Assembly (NCBI RefSeq): GCF_030867095.1
Contig: NC_081824.1
Location: 176,212,933-176,276,932 of the forward strand
DNA length: 64,000 nucleotides
Direction of reading: 5' to 3'
Origin: Alligator mississippiensis
Lineage: Eukaryota; Chordata; Crocodylia; Alligatoridae
The notes beneath the pieces are model-generated. The model worked only from the letters and a program-made list of their open reading frames with translations, was not told the origin of the DNA and made no database searches. Shown here one piece after another: positions 45,801 through 57,700 of this stretch; positions within the stretch are counted from its first letter, which is position 1; every line of letters starts with the position of its first letter. The translations under genes and the position numbers were made by a program.

Positions 45801-47930
45801 AAAACATTCAGTGCATCTTAATGTGTGTGTGTGGTTTGTGGACAATCAATTGACAGTTCAGGGACATGCTTGTAAAAATGATGAGATTTTGAGAAAGCCT
45901 CAGTCTCTTTGCACTGGAGCAAAATCCTTCCTGGTGTTCAAGGGGGAAGAATGTTTAAAGCCACAGAGACATGCTCTCAGGGTTGTAGGCAACTGTTAAA
46001 AGGGAATACAAATGATTCACAAGTCTGTTGTGGAAATTCACTGGATGCTGAATAATGTTTGTAATTAATTATGAACAAAAAGTTTTGAATTAATGCTAAG
46101 TGTTATTTGTTAAACACTTTCCTCGTAGTTGCTGCTATTCATAAGACAGATAAATAAAATAAAAATAAAAGGTTCTCAGGAATTAGTATTAAAATGAAAC
46201 TTTCCAATCTAACTTCTTGCTTAGACAAAGATAATTTACAGTAACCTTTGGGGACTGTGTAACAAATCATAATGTAAATTTATTTTTAAGTTAATTTTAT
46301 TGGCATTGTTTGACTGGCATGGCCCTTGACAAAACATACTGCTACATTCTGCTACATTCTGCTACAACTAATGCCTTTTGAAAATTACTAAATATAATAC
46401 AAAAAATGATCATGTCTTGTAAATATGAATTGAATGGCTAGCAATGGTCAAATGCAGTACCATTTCCATTTACTGTACTTGTTGGGAGAGAAAAAAGGGT
46501 CTGGAAATGTAAAAGATTGGAGATTAGGGATTGACTAAACTTTTTGAAGAGTTAAAGCTTTTTGCTTATGCTTTAGTACAATTGGAGCAGTTTCTTTCCA
46601 TCTGTATTTTTCAGAACAGAAAGCGAACATTGTAACGTCCAATCCTGCAGTGCACTCTGAGAGGAGGTATGTCAGGTGACCACAGGAAGTTGATTGCAGA
46701 ACTGGCACTTAAAAGAAGGCATATGGTGGTAATCTCCTGATGGCCTGTGCCCACTTGAAAAACAAAAGTTGAAAGCCTAACATTGGCTCTTCTGCAGAAG
46801 CCCATTTAGCTTGGCTGAAACCTATTTATGGATACAGCAAGCCCTCCTCCTGTAAGTCAGTCTGTAGAACCTATTTATGCAATAATGTTTATAGGTGAGT
46901 AAATTCACTGAGAAAATATCATACCTTCAGTATTTGCAACAGAGCTGCAAGATCTGCCACTATTGAAACTCAATATTTTGCATCAAGTCATGGTCTTTCT
47001 TGTCCCTCTGGGATAGCCCGTGAATAAAATGTTCCTAGGCCCAGCCTGTAACTTATGTATCGGGACCTAATTTCCATTTCCAGTGTGAGATAGGTAGTTA
47101 GAAGCTTAAATCCTACTGATTTTTAATGGCATTTAAGCCCTATAACAATTTTATCTCTTGTCTTTCCCCGTATTTCTTTAATGCGCTGCAAGCATGTTTT
47201 TAGGTGCCAGAAAGCAAGTAATAAATAATAATATTATAGCTCTTGAATATTTCTTTTTGATGTAAGATGCATAATTTGTAATTTGATGGGGCATAGCGGC
47301 TATTTATTCATTCTATAAACTCCAACTTTAAATAGTTTGCATTGAGAAGATTTCTGGACTTTTTTGTGCCCTTCTCTTCAGTCAAAAATATTTAAGATGG
47401 ATGACAATATTGCTTAGAAGTAATTTGTAAAAATTTTGCTTCCACCCCTTATTTCAGTTAAAGGTGGAAAGAGTAATTAAATAGCTGAGGGCATGAAGAT
47501 GTTTACATTTTTAAGGAAGTATTTCTCTTATGCTTCTTCTGACTGTAACTGTAAGGAAATGTAGAAGGGAACAGAACATAAAAGGCTAGTTATATATTCA
47601 TTTTGTCCTGAAAATTTACTGATGAATCTGAATACTTTAAAAAAGAAATATTTGCAGTATACTAAATGATGATCCCAAGTGAAAATTGCCCAGCATTCTT
47701 CACAACCTAAGCCTAACAGATAATGCAGTTTGTGAAATCAACAGTACGCTGACTTAACAGTCATGGGAAAAAGCAAATCATAAAAATTACAGAGGGAAAT
47801 CTACTAAATTGTCTAAACTACCTCCACATAAATGCAGTATTTTTCTTTATAGTACATGCTTCAGTGTCTGGTCTGGTTTCATAGTAGGGTTGGAGTGTTG
47901 TTACTGCCTCAATGCCCAGGAGATATGTGA
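45800..47930. other. Intergenic stretch without a gene
   Basis: Between TRMT61B and WDR43. Only chance frames are present. A triplicated TACATTCTGC word occurs at about 46337-46370. Confidence 0.6.
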
Positions 47931-47934
47931 GAAG

Positions 47935-48395
47935 CAAGGGTTTTTGAGTGATATTTTTTATTGGATCAAAAGTGTACATAGATAATGTGTTGGGTGCGCA
48001 TGTGGGGTACATACCCCTCCAGATTTCTGTGCTGACAGTGGGGCAAGGGACATGGGGCTGCAGCTTGGCTGGAGTTAGGGCCTGGCAGCAGTGGGGGTGG
48101 TGATGGCAGTGTAATTTCTGTGCCAATGGTGGGGCATGGGGCTGCATCCCAGCCGGACCCAACTCCTAGTAGCAGTGAGGGCAGTAGCATGATGTTGGCC
48201 CCCCCCCCTCCCCCCCCAGTCAGCGCTTATGAATGTCCTTTGACTGTATAGCTGGGAGAGATGATAGATAAGCTTTTATGCACAAAATGCTGATCTGAAG
48301 AAGGGCACCCTGTACCCAAAAGTGTGTCTAACATCCTTCCCAGATATATGGTTCATCCAATAAAAGGTACTACCAAAGACACTTTGCTTATCCAG
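47935..48395. repeat. Inverted repeat-tail pair enclosing GC-rich sequence
   Basis: Left ATATTTTTTATTGGATCAAA faces right CATCCAATAAAAGGTACTAC, and GATCTGAAGAAGGGCACCCT near 48290 is the matching tail text. It resembles the head-to-head pairs at 19167 and 26735 but with about 350 bp between arms. Confidence 0.5.
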
Positions 48396-48399
48396 TACC

Positions 48400-48645
48400 A
48401 GAGATGACCTAAGCAGGGTGCAGGGCCCAGGACAAATCAGCCTGCGTGGGGCCCCAGCCCTGTGTGCCCTGGACTTGAAGAAAACCGGCGGCAGATTTGG
48501 CAGTGTGGAGGGGAGGGGGTGTTGAGCAGCCGGACACGAAGCCAACAGCGGCAGCACTGACTCTGTCTGGCTCCACAGAGCCCCCCAAAATGCGGGGTTT
48601 GGGGCGGTTGCCCCACTTTGCCCCCCCTAAGGATGGCCCTGTCCA
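48400..48645. repeat. GC-rich MITE-like repeat
   Basis: Edges are roughly inverse: GATGACCTAAGCAGGGTGCA at the left and TTGCCCCCCCTAAGGATGGC at the right. No coding sequence. Class unknown. Confidence 0.4.
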
Positions 48646-49084
48646 GCACTCAGGAAAACTCCTTCCACTCCTCTGTGTGATGTTGTTGAAATTACTTCAA
48701 CCAAAGGAACCCTCCTGATTCCCATGGGAGCCTGCTCTGCATTTTCACTGACCTCACTCACTGCTCTCATCTTTCTCCTGACATCCAACCTGCTTTCTAT
48801 TTCCTACCACTCCTGCTTGCAGCAACTTGAGCTGCCCTGGGAGAGGGAAAGCTGATGGTCCTGCAATGCTTGGGCTCCCTGGGGCCTGGGTTGGAGGATG
48901 CAGCAAGTGCTCCCTGCGCACAGGTCGTAACACCCCACAGCTTTGCCTCTTACCATGGACCTGGCCTTACAAACACTTGTCCCTCCCAGCACTACTTTGC
49001 CCTTCCTTCCCTCCCCCTACCTTGTCTTTTGTATTCAAATTTCTCTTTCTTATATTGTACTCTGCTTTCTGCATCTCCTTTCAC

Positions 49085-49155
49085 AGCATCTGAAGTAAGC
49101 TACAGCCCATGAAAACTTGTGTGTGTGTAAATAAATCCACTTCTGTTAGTTTATG
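49085..49155 (+). repeat. Penelope-type 3' tail fragment
   Basis: GCATCTGAAGTAAGCTACAG, then CCATGAAAACTTGTG and AAATAAATCCACTTCTGTTAG follow the same pattern as the tail near 11385. Confidence 0.55.
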
Positions 49156-49156
49156 A

Positions 49157-49326
49157 CAGTGTTTCTCAACCTTTTTTAAACTCGGGGCACCACTCCGTAG
49201 ATTTCAGGCATCCCTCAATGGACTCAGAAAATGCCTGCTCTTACCTTTCACTCTTTTTTTTTTACTACAGAACTCCAAAACACTACAACAGGACCAAATG
49301 TTTTCCACACTGGTTGGGAATCACTG
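49157..49326. mobile_element. hAT MITE, family B
   Basis: Ends are CAGTGTTTCTCAACC and, inverted, GGTTGGGAATCACTG. Flanks GTTTATGA (49149-49156) and GTCTATGC (49327-49334) agree at 6 of 8. Its body words (GCTCTTA..TTTCACT, ACTACAACAGG) recur in the pair at 51990-52480. Confidence 0.8.
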
Positions 49327-49472
49327 GTCTATGCAGTGCAAATCTACCCTGCCTTCTACTTACAAATGCCCCCAGCAAGCCCTGGTCACCAGATGTTCCC
49401 TGCAATCCCTTCCTTCTCCCCCCCCCCCCCCACACCTGGGCACACAGTCTCTCTTCCTCCCCTCTTCGCTTA

Positions 49473-50524
49473 CAAGGTCTGTTCAAAAAGTATGGAGACT
49501 GAACATGTATTTGTGATACAAAGTATTGGGTGGGGGGGGGCATGGCTTTGCTGGACATGTCTGGGCATGTTGGGACTCCTTTGGACAGGTTTGCAGCTCA
49601 TGGTGCTTCCCCAGTTTTCTGTGGCCAGCAGCGTTCCCTCTAACCTGTGTGGCATGCGCGGCTGCGCAGGCGCGCCTGGCAGTGTGGCAGAAGCGTGCCT
49701 GTGCAGCCATGCAGCTTAAAGGGAATGCTGGTGGCCAGCAGTTGAAGTAAGATTGTTTGTGTCTCGCATCCCCTTTTGTTATGTCAGAGTGTCCAGAACA
49801 ACCCGTGTGCATTAAATTTTGCATGAAAATTGGGAAAATGACAAGTGAAAGATTTGAATTATTTAAAATAGCATTTGGTGATAACACGGCTGTGCAAGAG
49901 ATTTTGAATGGTATCGTTGGTTTAAAGGACGATCATCGGTCGAAAGTGATGAATGTTTTGGATGCCCTTCAACATCACGAAATGATGAAAATGGGGCAGT
50001 GGTTTGCAGTCTGGTTCAAAATGATAGGCGATTGACTGTCTGAGAGCTAGCAGAAGAAGTTGGAATGTCTGTTGGTTCATGTCATTCAATTCTAATTGGT
50101 GACTTGGGAATGAAATGACCTGAAAAATGACCAGAAAAGTGGATGCTTCACTACAACAACATGCATGCCCACTCAGCACAGCTTGTGAAGCAATTTTTAG
50201 CCAAAGTTTAGCCAAACACTGTATCCCACAAGTGCTGCAGCCTCCACAGTCACCTGATATGGCCCCATGCGACTTTTCTCTATTCCCTCAACAAAACTTT
50301 GAAAGGAAGATTTTGTGATGTGGAAACCATAAAACAAAATGCGACTGAGCAGCTTTTAGCAATTCCACGAATTGTTTATCAGAGGTGTTTCCAACAGTGG
50401 CAGAAACGGGAGAAGTGTGCGGCTGCAGAAGGAGCATACTTTGAAGGAGATTAAGTCAACCCCACTGTAAATTAAATACTTTGTTTCCTACAGCATCAGC
50501 CTGGATACTTTTTGAACACCCTCC
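49473..50524 (+). mobile_element. mariner transposon, defective
   Basis: Terminal inverted repeats GTCTGTTCAAAAAGTATGGA and, inverted, GGATACTTTTTGAACACCCT, with TA flanks at 49471-49472 and 50525-50526. Transposase pieces on the plus strand: CIKFCMKIGKMTSERFELFK near 49810; a helix-turn-helix region near 50040-50120; HAHSAQLVKQFLAK near 50165; and AIPRIVYQRCFQQWQKR near 50360 with EGAYFEGD at the end. The middle of the catalytic domain is missing, and frames are shifted. Full mariners are about 1.3 kb; this is about 0.95 kb without its inner MITE. Confidence 0.9.
49629..49730. mobile_element. 102-bp hAT-type MITE inside the mariner
   Basis: Ends CAGCGTTCCCTCTAA and, inverted, TTAAAGGGAATGCTG. 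An exact 8-bp duplication GTGGCCAG lies at 49621-49628 and 49731-49738. The CpG-rich core has repeated TGCGC and GTGTGGCA words. Confidence 0.88.
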
Positions 50525-50529
50525 TACAT

Positions 50530-51030
50530 GGGCACAGGCACACAAACACACTACACCAGTACAAACTACACCACACAAATCCACACAGACAGAACCACAC
50601 CCCATGCAGCATACACACAACCACATGACACGCACCATACAGACACATACACACACTTCCAGACGCAACCAAACCACGCACACATCTATGCACCACACGG
50701 ACACAGGCACACACACACACACACACCACACATCACGCACATCACTTATCATGCACACAGACACAACCACACACCATCCACAATCCCACATCACACACAA
50801 CATACGCCCCCCGCCCCACATCACACACAATGGCACACCATCCACACGTGCGTGCATCACACAACCACAGCCCATCCACTGACACATACCATATAGACAC
50901 CCAAACCACACCTTGCACACGCATGTCTCTTACACACAGCTCAGAACGCCCTCACCCCCCACTCTTCCAGACCCCCCCTTCCACACTCCCCACCTCCCGA
51001 CGCCATGTCAATCACACACACACACCCCGC
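50530..51030. repeat. CA-rich degenerate microsatellite tract
   Basis: About 500 bp of mostly ACAC, CACA and ACCACA words with interspersed CACACACACACACACAC at about 50709-50726. It ends next to the WDR43 CpG island. Both strands are open over long stretches only because the dinucleotide repeat lacks stop codons. Confidence 0.9.
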
Positions 51031-51034
51031 CCTC

Positions 51035-51700
51035 CCCCGGGCAGTCCCGGCTGGGCGGAGCGGCTGAGTGCGCGTGCGCGGGAGGCGAACACGTGGCCGC
51101 GGCGGCTGGCGCAGCGCAGCGCGGAGAGGCAGGGCCGAGGAGCGCCATGGCGGCGGGAGAGGCGTGTAGTGGCGGCTGGGGGGAGTCCGCGCGGGCCCCG
51201 TGCGCCTTCTCGCCCTGCGGCCGCCGCCTGCTCGCGCTGTCCGGGCCCGACGGCCGCCTCCGCGTGTGGGACGCGCCCAGCAGCCGCCTGCACCGCGAGT
51301 ATGCGCCGTCCGCCCGCCTCAGCGCCGCCTGCACCTGCCTGGCCTGGGCCCCGCCGGCCGTCAAGGTAGCGCCCGGGTCGCGCGGGGGGGGGGTCGGGCC
51401 TGCTCCTCTCCGCCCGGCCTGTGGGGGCGGGGGCACGTGGCGCGGGGCAGCGGCGGGGCCAGCCGGGGCCTTGCCCCGCGGGGCGCACGTGGCTCCCCGC
51501 CCTTCCCCCCAGCGTCCGGGGGGGGGGCCGCGTTCCAGCCTGGGTGGGGGGGCGGTGACGTAGCCGGGGCGGGGCTTCCCCCCACGGCGGGGCGGGAGCG
51601 AGGCTCCCGGCCCGTTGGAGCGCGCACGTGCCCCCCACCTCCCCCGCCGTTAGCGGAGCCCCGCCCCGCTGCCTGGGTGGGCAGAGGGGTGTCAGGAACC
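51035..51700 (+). promoter_or_regulatory. WDR43 CpG-island promoter
   Basis: G+C and CpG rise sharply from about 51035 and stay high through exon 1 into intron 1. No TATA box is seen, which fits a housekeeping gene. Repeated CACGTG (E-box, for example at 51090 and 51434) is compatible with MYC/MAX-type control often found at ribosome-biogenesis genes. Confidence 0.75.
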
Positions 51701-54700
51701 TGGTTGTCCACGGGACAGGGGCCCTCTGTGGGGGTCCTGGCACTTACTTGGGGTTGGGGGTTGGAGGGGTCACCCTGGCCCCCCCAAACTCACGGGCTGA
51801 GTGGGGGAGTGGGGTAGTGACACTGCTGGGATGCTGCCTGCTGGGGGTCCCTGTGCAGGGTGCCTGCTTGCCCCCATGGGTTTGGGAGTTTCTGAAGTGG
51901 CAGGTTGAGCGTCATGTGTTTACAAGGCTTGGGTTCTATGCGGTTTGGGGGATGGTGGGGTCAGCTGGGTGGATATGATTTGGCTGATTTGACCTGGCCT
52001 GGGGCACAGAATGTGTTCTGCATCCCTTTGCAACAGCAGAACTACTCTTATTTCACTGGTGTCAAAAAAAAAAAAGTGAAAACTAAGTGCTGGCATTTTT
52101 TGAGGGACCCCTGGAGATTACCCTGGGGGGACCCCTTGAGTCTAAAACAGTTGAGAGCCCCTGATATAGAGCCCCATTTATCATCAGTGCTTGCAGTATC
52201 CTGCACTAGGGAGTGGGGATGTGCCTGTTTGTGGCCCAGTGGAAGAGCCTCTGAAATGGGCTCCAAGCCAAGAGCAAGGGTCCAGTTTTGAAGCATTGGT
52301 TGGCTGTTTAAACTGGTGGCTCTCAGCCTTGCTTGACTCGAGCAGCCCCTTGCGAAATGCCAGCTCTTAGTTTTCACTTGGTTTTTTTTTTGGCTATAGA
52401 AGAATACTAGAGCCATTCTTCGGTTGCAAAGAACTCAGAAAGACCACAACAGGTCAGGATGTTTTTAACACTGGATTCGTATTTTAAATCTCTGAGTTTA
52501 TCTTGTGAATTATCTTGGATGACCTAACAGTGTTAACTAACATTGGGAAAGGATCTGAAGGCACCCCAGGGTGCCTCAACACCCTGATTGAGAGACTCAC
52601 TGGCTTCAGAGTCATTTTTCTGGTGCTGTTTCAATTTCTTAATACTTCTTTTGTGTGAAAGCAGCTGAGTGCAGATACCTCTTTTTCCCCAGAAGCAGTG
52701 ATGTAAGGTACTTGTGCTGTATATGTAACTTACCTTTAAGCCACCTTGGTTCAAATATAGGAGCATGCCATTTTTACATGTGCCTGCTGTTGGCTGCAAT
52801 GAAGAATACTGTTAAGGAGAAAGGAATGGGATAAGGTAGTTACACGCTGCTAGTTCAGCCCCATATGAGATGACTGCCATGCAACTTTCTCTAGCTAACA
52901 AATGGTTGCCAGAGGGGGGTTCCTTCATAATTTAAGAATGGTGTAGGTTAGGGGTACATAAAATTGAGTCTGTTTATTGGGCCATTATCACAGGACTTAG
53001 AGATTCCTACTGTTGAATTTCTGAGTATTAATTTATTCTACTTGCAAAACCAAATACATGAAACCTAGCTCAGTGAGGTCCTATCACACTGAGGTTTGGA
53101 TTTTTTTTTACATTTTTTTTTTTTTAACGTTGTTTAGAAGTGCTGAGTTTCCCCCTGTAACATCCGCAGAAGCCAACCACATCATAATACTTGAAAACTA
53201 TTGTAGAAATGCTATAGAAATACAAAGGTTATATACTTATTGAACTAATTGTGAAGCATTATTGAAGTAGATAAAAATATCCCTTTTTACTGTTTGGGTA
53301 ATCTTAAGGACAGTGAATTGACCAAGGAGTTTAGGGCTGGCTTATTTTCCTGGGCTTTAACTTGCTTAGCTATGATTTGCTTTTGAAAATTATCTTGTCC
53401 TTTGGTGGTTACAGTGACTGGGGAAATTGCATCCATTTCATCAGTCCTAAACATGCTGGGACACCATGTCATAGCTTGCCTTGGAACATAGGATCAGACT
53501 GCTTTATAATGTGTAACTCAGCCTCACAACATTCTTGTAACTGGATATCTTGACATGATACAATGTGTCATGTCCACAAGTTTTCCAAATGGTTTTGGAG
53601 TAAGAACTGTGAAAATGATGAGTCTAGGGGGAGGGGCTAACATAGTTTCAGATTTCTTTGTAGACAGTCCTCTTGTGTTTGGAACTTTATCAAACAGTAC
53701 TTGGCTTGTCCCATCTGTGTATGGGACTTTCAGTGTTATCTGGAAGCCTGGCATAGTTTCCAGTGGAGTTGAAAATCTTAGATATCTTGCAGTACACATT
53801 TTATATAACTTTATAACTTTTGTGGTTTGTTTTTGGACCGAAAGAACTGACAAAAAAGTGAGAGCTGTTCCACATGGTGCTTGATATGTCATTTTGTTTC
53901 TTTTGCAGTGGAAAGCTTGCTGCTTTGGGCTGATGCTTTTAAGAACAATCCTATGCTTATTAGGGGCCTCTACGGCCAATGTTAAGTGAAAGTCAGTTTT
54001 GGACTCTTGCCACTTTAATGCAAACCATGTGTTAGTGGCAAATATTGAGGTGGATTGTAGAAACAAGTCAGATGCTGAACCCCCCTGCTCTGGGAATTCC
54101 CGGTGTTGTGATTGCTGCTTAGAACCCACATCTCCCATTCAGTCTGTACTTGGCATATGTAAATACTAAAGTTTTTGTCCTGACAGCATTTTCTTCCTGA
54201 AATATTTTTTTTTCTAAAACAGTCCCTTTTCCATAACCTGCCTTTAAACTAATCATAGGAAAGCAATAATAACGTATATAAAATGCAATCACCTGCAGTC
54301 TGAGAAAACATTAAGCCAGCTATGCTTATCAGCAAGGACCTACTTAATTTGTGATTTTGTGGAAATCACAACATCTGCAATTGTCCATGAAATCAACTTA
54401 AAAAAAATTAATAAAAATAAAATGCTGGCTCCCCAGTGGGAGCCAGTGGTCATTGCTGCCTTGCAGGAGCTTCTGCTTTTTGGGATCAAAATTTCTCTGG
54501 TCTAATCCATGTAAGTATGGGTGTTCTTTTACAAGGCCCTGATCTTTCAGTCTCACCAAAGGCAATAGAAGATCTACCCACGTTGTGATAACAACAGGTT
54601 CAGGACCTAAGTTTTGTTCATATTTTAATTCTATAGATTTTTTTTGTGACTCTCCTTTGGGGTACTTTCAGTATTAATCATTTGTGTGGCTCCTTTTAAA

Positions 54701-57700
54701 ACCAGAATCCCATACCTGGGTACTGTCACTAGCCAGAGCTGTTGAGAGTAATATAGCATAGATACAAAGTAATTTAAAACCCTGGGAATAGACATTAGGA
54801 CTTCTTGGCTCACTCATTCTGTGACATCAGAAATATTACAAGTTGGATGGGCTTCAATGGGGCTTGTTTGTACTCATGGTGTTGCATTGTTCTGGAGTAT
54901 TTCCAGTGAGCCAAATATAAAAACCGTTGAGGTGAAAGGAGGATAGAAGAGTTTTTAGATAAGCCGGTAGCTGCTTCTGTGAGGAAGACAGGTTTACTGT
55001 CTTGTTCAGTGAAAAGGGGAAAATCTGCACTCAGCTGCTTTCACGCAAAACAATATTAGGAAATTGAAACAGTACCAGAAAAAAAGACTCTTAGGCCAGT
55101 GATTCTCAGCCAGGGTGTTGCAGCACCCAGGGGTGCCTTGGGATCCTTTCATGGGTGCTACAAGGTGCTACACAATGTTCACTTCAGTTAAAACAAATTA
55201 TTACTTTTTATTCCCAAGTACTTTAGAACATATTTATAGGGTAGAAGCTAAAGTGCTGGATCTTGAAGCAGCCAATGTCTGTCTTCACATCATATGTATT
55301 TTAAATGTGGTGCAAGCTTCCAAATGCCCTGCAGTTTTCATAGCTGTAGGCTTGGGCACAGATTAATGATGGGTTTGCTGCCTCTCACCTATTGTAATGG
55401 ATACCTAATGTAGGCGGAGCACTAAGACTCACAAAATTTGCTGATCATGTTTTAAGCCCAGGAGATGTCTTGTTTTGGGCTTCCTGGTTGTTCATTAGTG
55501 CAGATATCCTGTTCTGTAGAGGAAACATTACGCTGTTGTAGGTAAAAGAACTTTAATTTTTTTCCTTCAGTGAAATCTGAGGGTAGTTAGGTATATCATA
55601 CTAGATTGGGGGAGCAGGGGGGAGCTGGAGCTACCCCAAAATTCTCTAGCTGGAGCTACCCCTTTCAGTGCTGTTGCTGCCCACCCTGTCAGGAAGCAGC
55701 CGGCATAGCCCCTGGCCCTGAGCCTGCAGCAGGCAGCCTGTCCTCACCCCGCGCACAAATCTGGGGGACACATGCCTTTCCTGGGGGTGTGCACAGTGCT
55801 GGGGAGCTGCTGCCCCCTCCCCCACAATGTCTCCCCCGACAAGCTGCCTCTGGGGTAGCATTCATTGCCCTGGCTGGGCAGTATCTGCCCCTGCCCCACT
55901 CCCTTCCTCACTGTGGGGACCTCGGTCTTTCCCCCCACAGCACGCACCCCTTCCCTCTCTCCCACAGACTTACTGGCTGGACATTGCTCTCCCCTCTACC
56001 TGGCTGCATTCCTGTAATTTGGCTATCTGATTGGTATCAGACGATATGGCTGATTAATAATCAGCCATCAGTATCAGCCAAGAAAATCTTTATCGGTGCA
56101 CCCCCAGTGGCAGGTGCTCTCCCTATACCATCTTGGGGGACAAGCTTCCACCCACCTGACTCAGGGGTTGGGTCATTTTGGTTCAGAGCTGGAAAAGGTT
56201 GTCTGCCCCCCTACTAGATGAAACGCATCTGATAGAAGAAATCTCTCTGGCCAGTTACTGACCTCTGGCATTGGGGCTGCTTTGTTTTGTCAAACCCCTT
56301 AAATATCTGGATGTGATCTGTTTTCAAAGGCTTAATATCATAAGCCTTTGAGAACAGAACTGGGAAGATGGCAGTGTCTTTTTTCTCAATGGTGTGACAT
56401 ATTCCATAACTAATTCTATTCTTCTACTTAATTTGATAACCTCATACCTTGTTTTGATCACCACCCTGTTTGTCAAGGAAGACTTCATGAAGCTTCCCTT
56501 AGAATTTGTTTTACATCATTACTTAACCTCTGTCCTTATAGTCCAAGATGTAATGTGTACTGGCTCCCTCTGACCTCGGTCAAATCATTTAACCTTTTGT
56601 CTTAGTTCTGCCCCATGTCTCAAATAAGGAAAACTTTCTCCACCGGAGAGAGTGGGGGCTTACTTCTTTTTTGGAAAGTCTATTGAGTAATGAAAAGTGT
56701 TCTAGAAGTGATGAATTCCATTACTGTTTCTGTCTTCCCCTTTGGGGGTGAAGCACTATCTTGTAATGGCCTTCACCTCTAGGTCTGGCAGCAAAGTGAA
56801 AACTGGAAAATGAGCTTGGGTTTTTCATACAGAACAGCATGCTGCCAGTAGACTATCAGAATTGTTTTTTTCAGTTGCTTCTTAATATATTCCAGCAATC
56901 ATGTGATTTGAACAGTACTGTACTGGAAATGCAAATAAGTCTCTCGGCTTGATTGTAATACGATTTGTAATCGTTTTAGCTAGCGTATTTTAATTGTGCT
57001 GGTTATATCACAGTTAACAAATGTTTGTTCCCTGATGTGCTTTTTGGGATAGCTGACCAAGCTAACTACTTTTTTTCCCACTTCCTTTTCAGGAGGGGCC
57101 TCAAAGGAAAAAAAGAAAATCTGAAGCTGTGGAAGCAGGTGAACAGTTGGATCTGTTGGCGATTGGTACGGCAGTTGGCAGTATTTTGTTATACAGCACA
57201 GTAAAAGGAGACTTACAGAGCAAACTAGTAAGCATTACACACTGCATTAGTATTTATAAGTTTATGATTTAAGTGTGCTATCTTTTTCATCTTTTGCTCA
57301 AAAATCAGTTAACTTTGATGTAATTTTTAGTTTTGAATGGTTAAATGATTACATTCTTGTCTGCAAGAATGCAGGAGAAACCTGGGATTGCACAGTGTCT
57401 ATAAGGTTGCTTGTATGTAGGTTAAGCACTTGCTGTTATACAGCTAGTATAATATCCTATGGTTATATGTGCATTCATAGTTCATTCTTTTCACTTGGAG
57501 AAGATAGTAAGGATTCAGTTAGACCCTGTGATAATGACCCTGTCCTCGAGGTTTCTAAGAAGTCCATCAACTAGGGCAGAGATTTCTGACACCGGTAACA
57601 AGTGTCAGGCTTTCTGTCTGCATAAAGTCTTGTGAGACCTCTCCATGGTTTCAGTCTACCCCCTTAGGTGGCATTTCATCCTTCTGTCATCTTTCCATTT

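Noticed and set aside
50456-50920. Frames of 120-150 codons on both strands in the CA-rich tract
   Set aside because: A CA/GT repeat has few stops; the residues are low-complexity Thr/His or Val/Cys.
51008-51817. Long frames on both strands around WDR43 exon 1
   Set aside because: GC-driven lack of stop codons; the real exon is 51147-51365 with a clean donor.
53600-53640. Possible snoRNA box C (ATGATGA) in WDR43 intron 1
   Set aside because: No box D at a suitable distance and no closing stem.
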